Program-made: the position numbers and the translations under genes | Shown here: positions 40,665 through 52,519 of the stretch, piece after piece | Position numbering within the stretch: the first letter of the stretch is position 1 | How the letters are laid out: each line of letters opens with the position of its first letter | Source of the DNA: Collybiopsis luxurians FD-317 M1 | Lineage: Eukaryota; Basidiomycota; Agaricomycetes; Agaricales; Omphalotaceae | Direction: 5' to 3' | Assembly: GCA_000827265.1 (NCBI GenBank) | Contig: KN834824.1 | Span: 27,410 to 88,616 of the forward strand | Length of the DNA stretch: 61,207 bases | Notes under the pieces: generated by a model | Told to the model about the DNA's origin: nothing | The model's database searches: none | What the model saw: the letters and a program-made list of their open reading frames with translations, nothing else

Positions 40665-40893
40665 GCAGACAGAGACTCATGAGTCACCGGTCGATCTCTT
40701 AGAAACTTCTGTACTAGATATTGAATCAATGCAAAGGCATCTCTTTGAAAGGAGATTTAGATGTTGAGACTGCTGACAAATGCTAGTCTCTTGTAGGCAG
40801 ACTATCAATATACACTGACCATCAATGATGATGTGTGAATAATAAATATCCTAGATAGTTTGTGCTAAGTAAAAAAAAAAAAGGAAGTTAACT
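40665..40893 (-). repeat. Direct repeat A, about 230 bases, copy 2
   Basis: See copy 1 at 38098-38335. This copy lies about 270 bases downstream of the stop codon of NLR-like gene 2. Confidence 0.75.
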
Positions 40894-40912
40894 GAAGGAT
40901 AAAAACGCTGAC

Positions 40913-41144
40913 TTGAGTATGTATATATACTATCCATAAGTAATGTTGAACTATCACCTAAGCATCCACAAACCCAGATAAACATTAAAGAAAAGAAATA
41001 AGTTACTTACTGCAGCTAGCTGCCAAGGCATACAAACAGACTTCAGTATGTGCATATATAATGTCCATAGGTAATGTTTAACTTTCACCCAAGCACCCAC
41101 AAACCCAGGCAAAAGTAGAAGGAAAGGAAAAGAAGTTACTGCAG
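40913..41144 (-). repeat. NLR downstream element, two tandem copies
   Basis: Copies at about 40913-41016 and 41041-41144 share, on the minus strand, GTTTGTGG(A/G)TGCTTGGGTGA and a CTGCAGTAACTTCTTTTC-like start. A third copy lies downstream of NLR-like gene 3 (60660-60750). It is probably 3' UTR or 3' flank carried along with the gene family. Confidence 0.7.
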
Positions 41145-41162
41145 TCCTGGGAACCATTGAAG

Positions 41163-44100
41163 TCAAATATTAGGGTGCTGTTCTTCACTTACTTGTTTGC
41201 GAAGCAAAGCCACCTCCTCCATTAGCTTCTCAGCTCCCTCTAGCTTTCCAGACTGCCTGTACAGGGCAGCGAGGTTCGCCATGGTGGTTAATGTAATTGG
41301 ATGCTGTTTCCCAATCACTTGTTTGCGCAATAGTACCACATCCTCCATTAGCTTCTCAGCATCCTCTAAGTTCCCACGCTGTCTATGCATGCCAGCAAGA
41401 TTAACCATAGACGTCAATGTACTTGGATGCTGTTCTCCTATTACTTTCTTGCGAAGTAAAACCACTTCTTTTGTCAGCTTCTCAGCTTCCACCAACTTTC
41501 CATGCTGCCAGTAGGTGGCAGCAAGATTTCCCATGGAGGCTAGTGTATCAGGATGTTGCTCCCCAATTATATTCTTGCGCAGCCAAAATACCTTTTCCAT
41601 TAGCTTTTCAGCTTCCTCCAGCTTTCTGCGGTGCACATAGGTTGAAGCAAGGATGGCCATGGAATTTAATGTATCAAGATGCTCTTCCCCAAGTACCATT
41701 TTATGTAGTAAAAACATGCTCTCATTCAGCTTTTCAGCTCTCTCTAAGCTTCCATTCTCCCAGTAAATGGTAGCAAGTTTAGCCATTACAGCCAAGGTAC
41801 CACGATACTGCTCCCCAGTGGCTTTTGGAAGAATCAAAAGTAAATCTTCAATAAGCTTCTCAGCATCATCAAGCTTGCCCTGCTGGCCATAAGTCAAAGC
41901 AAGGTTAGCCATACAATTCAAGGTATCAGGATGTTGTTTCCCAACTCCATTTTTGTATAGTAAAACTAACTCCTCATTTTGCTTCTGAGCTTCCTCCAGT
42001 TTCCCTTGCTTCCAATAGATAGCAGCAAGGTGAGACATAGCATTCAATGTGTCAGGATTTTGTTCCCCAATGAGTTTTTTCTTCAGCAAAATCTCTTCCT
42101 CTGTAAGTTTCTCAGCTTTCTCCAACTTTCCCTGCTCCCAGTAGATGGTAGCTAGTTGGGCCATGACTGCCAATGTATTGGGATTCTGCTCCTCATCTAC
42201 TATTTTATAGAGCAGAAGTAGTTCCTCACTAAGCTGCTCAGCATCTTCTAGCTTCCCACATTGTCTGTAAGTAAGAGCAAGATTGGCCATGTAAGTTAAA
42301 GTATCATGGTGATGTTCCCCAATTACTTGTTTGCTCAGTATAAGTGCCTCTCTTCCCAGCTTCTCAGCTTCATCCAGCTTCCCATGTCGCCTGTAAGTAG
42401 CAGCAAGGTTAGCCATAGAAGTTAATGTATCAGGATGCATTTCCCCAACCACTTGTTTGCGTAGGGAAAGTACCTCCTCATTCAATTTCTCAGCTTCCTC
42501 CAGCTTGCTACACTGCCAGTAAGTGGCAGCAAGGTTGCTCATTGAAGTTAATGTATCAGGATGCTGCTCTCCAATGATCTGTTTACGGAGCACAACCACT
42601 TCTTCCATTAGCTTTTCGGCTTCCTCTAGCTTTCCACGCTGCCAGTAAGTCGCAGAAAGGTTAGCCATAGAAGCTAATGTACCAGGATGCTGCTCCCCCA
42701 TTATTTCTTTGCATAGAAAAAGCACCTCCTCATTTAACTTCTCAGATCTATCCAGCTTTCCACGCTGTCCATAAGTTGCAGCGAGGTTAGCCATGGAGCT
42801 TAATGTACTAGGGTCTCGTTCCCCAACTACTTTTTTGCGGTATGTGACTACCTCTTCTTCAAGCTTTTCAGCTTTGTCCAACTTTCCACACTGCCAATAA
42901 ACCAGAGCAAGATTGGCCATAGAAGTCAATGTTGCAGGATGCTGTTCCCCAATAAGCTCTTTCTGCAACAAAAGGACCTCACTATTTAATTTCTCAGCTT
43001 CTTCCAGCTTTCCACAACATCTATAAGTTAAGGCAAGGTTGGCCATTGACTTTAATGTATCAGGATGCTGATTTCCCATGACTTCTTTGTACCGCAAAAA
43101 CACCTCTTCATATAGCGTCTGAGCTTTCTGCAGTTTTCCACTCGCCAGGTAAGTTGAGGCAAGGACAGACTTGCAAGCCAATGTATTAGAATGCTCTTCT
43201 GTGAATAACTCTTTGCACAGCATAAGTGTCTGTTGATTGAGCTTTTCAGCTGAGTCCCACTGACCCCAGTCTGAGAATACTCTTGCCATGCACATTCGTG
43301 TATAAATTGACGGGAGATTTTCCCATTGGATATAATTTGCATGCATTAGGAGCTGCCTTCGGAATGAATAGTCTTTTTGTGTCCGTCCTAAAGGCGTTGC
43401 GCGTCCCAGTAGCAATGCTGCACCCGAGCCTAAATTATGATTCAAGGTTGTTTCAGAGGCACAACCATGAATTACAGAGTGGATTGAAAAATATTTCCCT
43501 CTGTAATTGTACGTTGCAAGGGACAATTTACCCAATTCATCAATGCTGTGCTGCAACGAGTTTTCCTCTGCAAACAGCAACAAAAATTTGTCCATTTCTG
43601 CTTTACCTCGGGTATTTTTTTCATGATCCAAGAGATCACTACCACCGAAGGAAGCTGCATGTGTAAATATATCTAAAGGAATGGCAGTGGGATGCAGAAA
43701 GCTGCAAATTTGCAGTAAATACTCGGTAGATTTATTGAGCTTTTCAAAGCTCAACATAAAAGCGCTAAATACTGTCCTTTGATAAGTATCTAGTGACTTC
43801 ATTCTATAATCAAGAAGCTTTTTCCTTTGCTTCTCAAATCTTTGCAGATAGTCACTAAGACCACATGTTTGGTTTGCTTGAATATATGCCCCAGCTGTGG
43901 AAACTGCAAGAGCTTGACAGCCAAGAGCATCAACAATTGCATGTGCTAGATCCCAGTTTTCAACTGAATTCTCTTCATGTGCATGATCAAGAAGTAATTT
44001 GATGGCACTATTCTTGTCAAGGTCTTCAAGGTCTATGCGACCATCCAGAGATTTTAGTTGCCTTGTTTCCTTGAGACGGCTAGTGATGATGATGTTACCA

Positions 44101-45136
44101 TGCTTGCAGACAGGGATATAGTTTTTCAAAAGAATTTCATCATCATCAGCACCGTCAAAAATACAGAGCCAGTTTTTTTTGCTTCGTGCCAGGAAAGTCT
44201 TCACATCTTCAACTTTATCCTCTGCACCGACGGCCCTTCCAAGTTCTTTGAAATTTGTCTCAAGGGAGATTTCAGAACTGGCATCAAAGAACCAGATATT
44301 GGAAAACCTGGTTGAATATTTCATCATTCTGAGTCATATTTAGATCAGACTTATCTCTCACCTCTCAGAATTATCTGATACAAACTTGAGGACAATCTGT
44401 GTTTTTCCGGTTCCACCTGAAGCCACAAGAGGGACAATTTGCTGCCTCAACTGGAACTTTGGCTTCATGGCTTTCAAGAGTTCATTTACCACTTTCTGAT
44501 TTATTGAATCAGGGAGCTCAAAGACATCTTTTGAAGTTTTATTGTAGATATCTTTGTCAGTGCTTGTTACGAGAACTGGTGCACACAACCAATCTGGAAT
44601 ATATTCTTCTAATGGAAGTGAAGGATCAGCATTTTCAAGGACCACAATCGCATCGAGAGAGATGGATTGATGATCTCTGCATTTAACTTCAAAATCCTGA
44701 GACAGGGTCTCGTGAGAACTTGCATCCAGAATGATTTTGGGGCACCTAAGTGCAAAATGCAATCAGTCCATATTAATGTCATTAATCTAATCTCAACTTA
44801 CCGTTGAATGTGATGTCTTACAAAATCATGCAAGTACTTCCGTTGTGTGCTGACAAGGGTTACAATTGGAGGAGAAAATACTTTTGCAAGGTGGGCAAGT
44901 ATTTCCTCCCGTCCAACAAAGTATTGGCTTGGGGCTGGACAAATCAGGATTTCGGAAGAACTCTGCATGCCTCTGCCCCCAACATTTGGATAATGGCTGT
45001 TGGGGTAGACTATGATATTTTGATTTTCAACAAAATGTCCATTAATTATTTGAAACCCCTGTGCGCCAGCGAAGAATGAGCCATTTATGTGAGTGCTTCC
45101 AGAAGCCCTCGGTTGGTCTGATGTATACTGAGCCAT
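41163..45136 (-). CDS. NLR-like protein 2: pseudo-NB, NB-ARC, 16 TPRs
   Basis: Exons 45136-44802, 44745-44362 and 44307-41163 splice in frame to about 1287 residues. Exon 1 has NGSFFAGAQGFQIINGHFVE, CPAPSQYFVGREE and TLVSTQRKYLHDFV where a P-loop is expected. It lacks the WRKFLQLSSSE segment of the other two genes, so an upstream exon may be missing or lost. Exon 2 has KIILDASS, IVVLENADPSLPLEEYIP and PVLVTSTDKD, then the true Walker A VASGGTGKTQIVLKF. Exon 3 has NIWFFDASS, LCIFDGADDDEILLKNYIP, IIITSR, LQICSFLHPTAI, and 16 TPRs, many with the variant GEQHPDTL...NLAATYWQ. The array ends in a seventeenth unit cut short at HPNI-stop, explained by one missing base. Both introns are phase 2 (56 and 54 bases). 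Confidence 0.88.
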
Positions 45137-46328
45137 AAAATGTGAGGCGGGGGATGAGAAGATGTCTTTAAGGCTGTTGCATGCTACATGTAGGTATATA
45201 TATGTATATTGTAAATTCACATGGATAACAATATCAGCAGGTATCAAGGTTCCATCAAGCTGTGTCGTTCACTGCTGTACAGCAAACAGCAGAGAACAAT
45301 GTCCATCATGCTTTTGAACCAATGGTATCCATCACATTATTGCATCAGTTCTGACTGATCACGTTGGCTAATTATGACCCAGCTCACCACCCAGGGCTTA
45401 CTATTTTTGTACGCCATTGGCACAGAAGCCCTTTGTCTCACCCTCCAATAGATCGAAGTTGAAAATGCTTCCCGTAATCCGACCCTTCCAATCAAGATTT
45501 TCATATAAAATTGTCTCAAAAAGCAAAGATAAGTAAGGTTAGCATGCTGGGTAACCATCATGAGAAAGTATGAATTGGTTGTCAGCTTAACGGGCTTGTC
45601 GGTCGCATAAATCAGCTGATTGTAGGCCAGCGTAGCAACTGACTTGTGGCAGACTCCCATGACAGCTTGTGGCTAGCAGCCTGACTCTGCTCGTTGGATT
45701 ATCCGATTGACTTCCAAATTTTAACGGGTGCAAGCCAGTCAAACCCTTTTTAAATAATCACAATTATGGGAAAGCGTTGCACAATCGGAAGAGAAACCCC
45801 ACCCATCGTGTAAATGGTTTCTATGACTGCTGATGCAAGTCCGTGTCGTTAATAAGTATATATTTAATCTGGGTCAAATCTGGGCCAAGTGGGCAGGCAG
45901 AAAATTGATCTTCTATCAATCTGATTCAATCACGCTCAATCCACAGCATAGAAAGAATGGAAAGAACTATTAGCAGCTAGATAAATATAACCGTGGGTCC
46001 TAGTTCTCACCACTTCTGCTGTGTACTCAGTAATTTCGAAATTGAAGTTGAAAATACATAATTACAGATATCTTATTTTTATGGCACCTACGTAGAGCAA
46101 ACCATAAATCATTAACAAGTGAATCTTTTGAGTTGATCTTCGGAACAGATCGATAGATTCTCCTGTTCATTACCCTGCGAACAATGCAGTTGCCAATTAC
46201 TTGATAGGTGATTTTTATACTACTTCCAAATAGGGCTTACAAAATTCAATCTATTCCGAAGTTCAAACCATTCAGGTCTAAGTTCTCTTTTTCCGAGAAC
46301 TGAACCTTGAGGTGTTCAAGGTTCGGGT
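45137..46328. other. Intergenic region upstream of NLR-like gene 2 and the permease
   Basis: The minus frame 45337-45660 has no recognisable motif. 45137-45250 may include 5' UTR or an unrecognised first exon of NLR-like gene 2. The rest is AT-rich. Confidence 0.45.
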
Positions 46329-46362
46329 TTCAAGGTTCAGTGAGGCCCCGAACCTGCCGAAC
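46329..46362. repeat. 34-base repeat B, copy 2
   Basis: TTCAAGGTTCAGTGAGGCCC then CGAACCTGCCGAAC; it differs from copy 1 (38393-38426) at three positions. The preceding 60 bases contain more GGTTC/GAACC words. Confidence 0.6.
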
Positions 46363-46613
46363 TTGTGAACCCGCTGGTTTACCACGCCGAAAATGAGTGC
46401 CGTACCGCTGCCGGCAAGTTTGGCCGAAATTTAAGTAAAGAGCTTAAACCGTGGCAAAGTTGTTACAAAGGTTGTCACGGTACCGGGTATGTCTATCTTT
46501 GCACCTATCTTGCGCCATTCCCATGCAGTGATGCACCCAGGAACTTGCGCTTTTCATCCCTCCTTCAACTTTTCCTCATAGATACCAGGCTCCATCTGAG
46601 CTCCAACTTTTCC

Positions 46614-48851
46614 ATGGCCACTTATGGTACCTTTCGTCGTCCTGGATCATCGCGCGATTCCGACTCTGTACATTCTGGGATCACTGGGATTGCATCGGAT
46701 ACAAATGATGTAGATGGTAAATCCAAAGACGATAGTCGTCGCCGAATCGGTGTCGTTTCTGCCGTGTTCATCATTTTCAATCGGATTATGGGTACCGGGT
46801 ACGTGTTTGATGATCTTGAGCAACTCGCTTTCTAACGCTGGTCATGCTCCGACAAAGGATATTCGCTACACCTAGTACGATTCTCAGTCTTAGCGGAAGT
46901 GTCGGTCTCGCGTTGTACGTCGCTTCGAGGCCAATTCTTTCGTGATGTTGACATGAGAGCTCTACAAAGATTCATGTGGCTCATCGGGGCTATCGTAGCT
47001 TCTGCAGGATTGTGGGTTTATATCGTTTGGGGGCTGGTTGGTCTGCGTGACATTTGCCCTTTCTAGTCGCTTATTTCCATGCATGGAATGTAGGCTCTAC
47101 CTAGAAACGGGGGCGAAAAGAACTACCTCGAATACCTTTTCCGTAAACCTAAATTTCTTATTACATGCATGTACGCTGCAGACGGAGTGTTCTTAGGTAC
47201 GTCTGGGCCTCAGATGCGGTTATTTTGGTTATGTAACGTTGACCTTTTCCTTCAGCCTGGGCTTCCGGAAACTCGCTCGTATTTGGAGAATATATCCTCG
47301 AAGCTGCCAACATTGAACCGGGTCGATGGACACTTCGTTTTGTCGGTTTCTTCTGCGTTACATTTGCATTTCTTCTTCACGGAACCTCGCTCAAATGGGG
47401 CCTATACTTGCAAAATGGCTTGGGCGTATTCAAGTTTGTGGTGTTGGTTCTCGTTGTCGTTGCTGGATTTCTGGCTTTGGGTGGACATGTGGATAATGGT
47501 ACGGGGCGGAAGCCGGGGAACTTTGAGCATGCTTTTGAAGGTACGACAGCGAGGTGTGTGGATAAGTTTTTCTCCCTTTTCAGATTGATAGGACGCGTGT
47601 TGTAGTGTTTCGTCCATCTGCCTGAGTTTGTATAACGTTCGTCTCCCGAAAGCCCATCGTTTCTCCAGTAACCTGATTCAGTACATGCAATTAGGTGATC
47701 TGGTCCTACATGGGCTTCAGCAATATCAACTACGCCCTATCAGAAGTCAAAAATCCCAAACGTACTATTCGTATTGCGGGACCGCTCGCCATCCTCGTCG
47801 TCACAATCCTCTATATCCTAGCCAATATTTCGTACTTTGCCGCGGCGTCGAAAGCAGAGATAACTGGTTCAGGAAGACTTGTTGCTGCGTTGCTGTTTAA
47901 AAATGTGTTTGGAAGCAAGACGGAGAGGATGTTGGATGTGTTTGTAGCACTTTCGGCGTTGGGGAATGTGTTGTCGGTGGTGAGTTGGTTTTTATTTTTG
48001 CCTTTGCTCCATTTTGGAATGCTGGGTCGCTGACGTCTTCTGGTCGTTGTTCAGATATTCTCTCAAGGCCGAGTCAATCAAGAATTGGGAAGGGAGGGGG
48101 TCCTTCCATTTAGCAAGTTCTGGGCATCGAATAAGCCTTTCAATGCGCCGTTCGCCGGATTGGGACTTCGTATGTCCACGATTTTGACTTTTGATATGAT
48201 GAAATAGCCTAATGCTACTTTTCTTGTTAGATTGGGCGGTATGTCTTATCGTCATATTCGCCCTACCGCCGGGGGATGCATACAACTTTGTTCTTAATGT
48301 GGTGCGTACTAGTTTCGCTTAACTTTCCGATTTATTGAACCAAATTTACTCGCAGATTACGTATCCATTATCTATTATCAATGCGGTCATTTCATTCGGA
48401 ATCATTTACCTGACTCTTCTTCGACCGTACGATGACTGGTCGAGTGTGAACCGGTGGGCGTTGGCAGCGGCTGCGTTCTTTGGTTCCGCGAATGTGTTTT
48501 TAGTTGTCGTTCCGTTGACAAGACCGCCAGCGGGTGCAGAGCCTTACGTACGTTTACCTACTGATGATTCCTGTCTTTCCTTTCTGACTTTGATTTTTCC
48601 CCTCACTTTCTCGCTCATCCTCGCCATTATGTTCCAATCTTTCCCTTCAACAGCAGAGCCTCCCGTATTGGACACACGGTCTCGCAGGCTGGGTCGTTTT
48701 CGGGATCGGAGCTTTGTATTGGGTTGTATGGGGGCATGTATTACCTAGACTGGGCAAGTATAAGCTCGAACGAGTGGAGGAAAGGGGCAAAGATGGCTTG
48801 ATGAGAAGGATATTTAAGAGGGTCCCGGACACGGTGTCGGCGGGGTCGTAA
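46614..48851 (+). CDS. Amino acid permease, APC superfamily, LAT/MUP1-like
   Basis: The protein starts at 46614 (MATYGTFRRPG) with a hydrophilic cytosolic tail. The first transmembrane segment, RRRIGVVSAVFIIFNRIMGTGI, contains the substrate-backbone-binding GTG turn of APC carriers. Later blocks include ALPRNGGEKNYLEYLFRKPK, TCMYAADGVFLAWASGNSLV, SYMGFSNINYALSEVKNP, KRTIRIAGPLAILVVTILYILANISYF (in two exons), SALGNVLSVIFSQGRVNQEL, and GREGVLPFSKFWASNKPF. The stop is at 48849-48851 after RVPDTVSAGS. The order and spacing match the fungal high-affinity methionine/LAT group with 12 membrane segments. It probably imports neutral amino acids across the plasma membrane; methionine is only a guess from family resemblance. 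The gene has about ten short introns and no visible defect. Its 3' end is duplicated at 51856. Confidence 0.9.
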
Positions 48852-49526
48852 ACTTGCTGTAGCATACAAAGATGTTGTAGGTTTGGAGTCTGTCCGTATA
48901 AGGGCAACCCTCGAATGAATGTTTATACAGAATCGTGTACTTATGTGACAAATTGTACTTTGGTTCTTTACAGTACAATGCATGGTAGTTAGGTGTTATT
49001 GGAACTATCCTACTTGATACTGGGGATGCGATATAATACAATTAAATTACATCGGATATAATTGTAGGACTCTTCAAGGTCTTACGCTACGTTCCGATCC
49101 GCGATTGAGAAAGATTACACGCGGAGCTAAGCGCGGGTAGCGAGTGGTAAAGTCGTACTGGTTTTATGAACCCAAGTCGATGTTGCATACGTCGACAAGG
49201 GTCTTCAATCGTTGCGTCGTACTTACTAGTACGTTGTGTCGGTGTCGGTCGTAATTCGTTGCGTTAACAATGGAGTCTATTCGTTAATTCGTAATTCAAC
49301 AGGTCAGATAGTAAGTGGAAATATAAACCGAGACAGCACTAGAAGACAAAAAACAAGCAGATGGTAGTCAGGTAATAACAGCGCAAAAAGTTTCGTATCT
49401 TTATATAATAGTAAGAAATCCCACGAAAGACAGCTATAACAGGCAACTACATAAGTCAAAGCGGACAGTCTGACGCCATGCACCACGATCAGATGAGTAT
49501 TTGGGGTCAGTCGCGATGTCAGCATT
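48852..49526. other. Convergent 3' intergenic region
   Basis: Between the permease (plus) and the MFS gene (minus). No motif or repeat was recognised. Confidence 0.45.
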
Positions 49527-51539
49527 TCAGCATTTCTGTGTGCCTTTCCGCCTCGCGACGATCATGCGAGATACGAAAAAACAACCCGTTCCGATGGCGC
49601 ACATAACCTAGACAAGTTTGTGAGCTCAGTTGACCAAGTGAGATTCCTGAAGACATACACTATTATATACGATAGGCCTCCACCAAATAAATTGACGAGA
49701 CAAAAGGGCACCGGTGATCGGCGTCCCTAGTAGATTAATGACCGTCAGGCCATGAAGCTGGTAATATGATGAGCTCGAGACACACCAATTAAACTGCCGA
49801 GCCCTGTGGAGGATACGGTCTGGGTCAGTATGGGAACGCTCTATTCTCGGACTAACTTTCTTACCCGCGAAAAGGTAGGCGATCCCGATTCGAAATCTGT
49901 CGGTTTCATTGAGAAACTACTCAAATGTCTAGAAACGAGAATTGAACACACCCTACTTCCGACACATCACTGGCCATAGATGAGAATAAAGGACCGAGGA
50001 GACTGACATCTGTTGGACCTTCAGCTATCAATGGAGAAGTTAGGAACCAAACACATACACGCTCCGCTGAAAAACCCGAACAGAATAGCAAAGATTGTGA
50101 CGCCCGCATAATTCGTTAGGCTTAAGTGGCTGAACAAAACACCAGTTGCTGCAAGAGTGCAGAACACTGTCACATTGAACGCCCCGGCGGCGTTCGCTGC
50201 GGCTCCACCAACTATTCGACCGGCCAAAGACGCGAAGCTAAGGATCGATATCTATGAAGAAACCGTCAGCTCCGCCGTGGTTTTCAACTCAGGACCAGTT
50301 CACCGAGTAGAAACCAAATACAGGGTTGAGACCTAGTTTGTCGGAGAATAATTGCAGGTAGAAAACCGGGAAGAAAACACCCTGTACAAAGAAGAAAGTA
50401 CTGTGGTTACGGAGTTAGTCGAGTCAGGATGGCGGAAAGGTCAGCGAAAGCCACGGACCCTAACACAGCGACCATATATGCAAAATCTCTTGACATTAAC
50501 TTGACGGCACCAAGAAAAGACAAGCTCCCTCTCGGCTTAGGGGGTAACCGTGTTCGCATAAGAAGTAGTCCGATAATAAATGATCCACCGAAGACACCAG
50601 CACTTGCGCGTATGCCATTTGCAAAACCCACACTTCCATGGATAAGATTGTTTAACATGATCGGAAAAGCGATCGCACCGAGTTGAGATCCAGCGACCAC
50701 AATCCCCATAGCAAGTGCACGCTTTGTTGTAAAGTGGTGGGCAATGATTGCAATAGATGGAACATACATGGCTCCAGTGGCAATTCCAAACCCGAGGCCG
50801 AGAGATAGCAAGGCCTGCGAAGCTTTGAATTGGATATTCTAGGAGAAGCGCAGCAAGCACATACCTGGTAATAATGTTGGCGCGCTATTAGAGACAGCAT
50901 GAACAGGCAGAACGTACCGAGGAAGCATCCTCCGTACATCAATGGGTAGCTTCCAGGAATATCTGGTTAGAGACTGAAAACAGTAGAAATAGTCGACTTA
51001 CAAATATCCCCTGTCAAACAGTGTCCCTGAAATTGTACCCCCAGACAAGATAAGAAGTGTGCAAATGCTCCCGATCCAACTGTAAGATCCATTAAAAAAG
51101 TCCTTTTATAGCATTCAAACGTAGCTTTGCAATCCACCTGATTTCAGATGAGGAGAAGTCGGAAAGGTAGTCCGTGACAAAAAAGTCTGCGGTCTTGTGG
51201 GCACTCTATTCGTGTAGTACTAGTTCACTAAAATGTTCACCTTGAAAGACACCAAAAGCATATATATACCTAAAACCAGCATTATATCGAGGATAAGGAC
51301 CTGAGGATCGAGAACTCACCCTCCAGCGAACTGTACGAGAAAACTGCTGAAACGTGGATCCACTTCCAAACCAACTAAATCACGGTGACTTACGCTCCAA
51401 GCAAAGTAGACCATGCCCAAAATCCACCGTCAGGGATATATGGAGAGGAAGGTATCTTGTCGCGGTGGTTTCCGTTGGGTGCCCCTCCATTCTCTACAAG
51501 AAGACTTTCTTTTGGGAGCGGCTCGACTTGAGAGGCCAT
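49527..51539 (-). CDS. MFS transporter, monocarboxylate (MCT)-like
   Basis: The start at 51539 gives MASQVEPLPKESLLVENGG, then PDGGFWAWSTLLGA, the conserved PDGG-W entry to the first membrane segment of fungal MCT-like carriers. A later exon (50407-50811) reads LGFGIATGAMYVPSIAIIA, HHFTTKRALAMGIVVAGSQLGAIAFPIML. This is the typical fourth and fifth membrane segments with the RRALAMG-like loop, followed by a cytosolic loop RTRLPPKP. The C-terminal exon ends CAIGTGCFFVSRMIVARRKG, with a stop at 49527-49529. Substrates of fungal members vary (monocarboxylates, riboflavin, siderophore precursors), so none is assigned. Several short introns interrupt the gene. It looks intact, though not all junctions were resolved. 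Confidence 0.82.
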
Positions 51540-51855
51540 GCTGGTGGACGGTTAGTTCTCAATCAGCCTGGGAATTGATCTGTGAAAGTATGGCTGTTTC
51601 GGATCCGTAGCTTACAGTCATTTGGCCCTTCGGAATCCATGCCGTTGTTTATCCATATTTGTGTAATGATACCTCGGGACCTTGGGTGCCATAGCGGCAG
51701 TCGCGGCGCCTCTCCTCGACACATGTCCTTAATGACTACTACAATCTGGGAGCTATTCTTGCAGCTAGCTTTGCAACATTACCACTATTGCCAAAATCGG
51801 CAGGATACGAATCGTAGGATGGCCGAGCACCCCCAACTAACATGTGCGCAATTCG
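51540..51855. other. Upstream region of the MFS gene
   Basis: Presumed promoter. No recognisable gene; frames here are short. Confidence 0.4.
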
Positions 51856-52191
51856 AGCGGCTGCGTTCTTTGGTTTTGCGAATGTGTTTTGTTCATCGTT
51901 ACTGATCTCTTTTCCCCCCCTCTCTCTCCCTCCGTCTCTCTGTCTCTCCCTCACACCTTTCCTTGCCTATCATCACCACCACATCCATAACCTTCTCTTC
52001 AACAGCAGAGCCTTCCATACTGAACACATGGTCTCGCTGACTGGGCCATCTTCGGAATCGGAGCCATGTATTACCTAGACTAAGCAAGTATAAGCTTGAG
52101 CGGGGGGAGGAAAGAGGCAAAGATGAATTGGTGAGGAGGGCGTTTAGGAGGGTCCCGGACAGGGTTTCGGGGGGTCGTGAACTTGCTGTGA
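51856..52191 (+). pseudogene. Duplicated 3' fragment of the amino acid permease gene
   Basis: GCGGCTGCGTTCTTTGGTTT, then GCGAATGTGTTTT, matches the permease gene at about 48468. After a diverged stretch, CAGCAGAGCCT...GGTCTCGC-G-CTGGG, CATGTATTACCTAGACT-GCAAGTATAAGCT and GAGGGTCCCGGACA follow in the same order as at 48650-48850. Internal deletions and substitutions remove the reading frame; for example the GLGKY codons are altered by CTAGACTAAGCAAG. It lacks all upstream exons. Confidence 0.82.
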
Positions 52192-52519
52192 ACCAGAGCT
52201 TGAGCCGCTGGCATATACTGTATTTGTAGTTTGTGATCCTGAACCTATTATCATATCTTTACTCTGCCGTCTTCGACACTTGATCGGTTGGTAAAATCAG
52301 GCAGATTCTTGTTCGGCCGAATGCCATGAGCAATCTCTGCCCATCTTTTTTCCTAGAAATTCCGTGTAGTCCAACGTCCTTGCTAAGATCCTGGAAGGTA
52401 TCTCTTACTAGGTGATAATTTGGTCAATTCCTCATGCTCGCAGCTGCACGATTACTACAAAAATACATCACTAGAGTGATTGGAGACTAACTAGGCGCGA
52501 CTAATAGCAAACGGCACTG
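52192..52519. other. Intergenic region, nothing recognised
   Basis: No gene or clear repeat. Confidence 0.4.

Larger units (their letters stand above)
37432..41162. other. Repeat-rich region without a supported gene
   Basis: Several direct repeats fill this stretch; they are listed separately. Open frames such as 37777-38052 (plus), 38900-39091 (minus) and 40322-40522 (minus) are short and unrecognised. The region becomes CpG-poor toward NLR-like gene 2. Confidence 0.5.
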
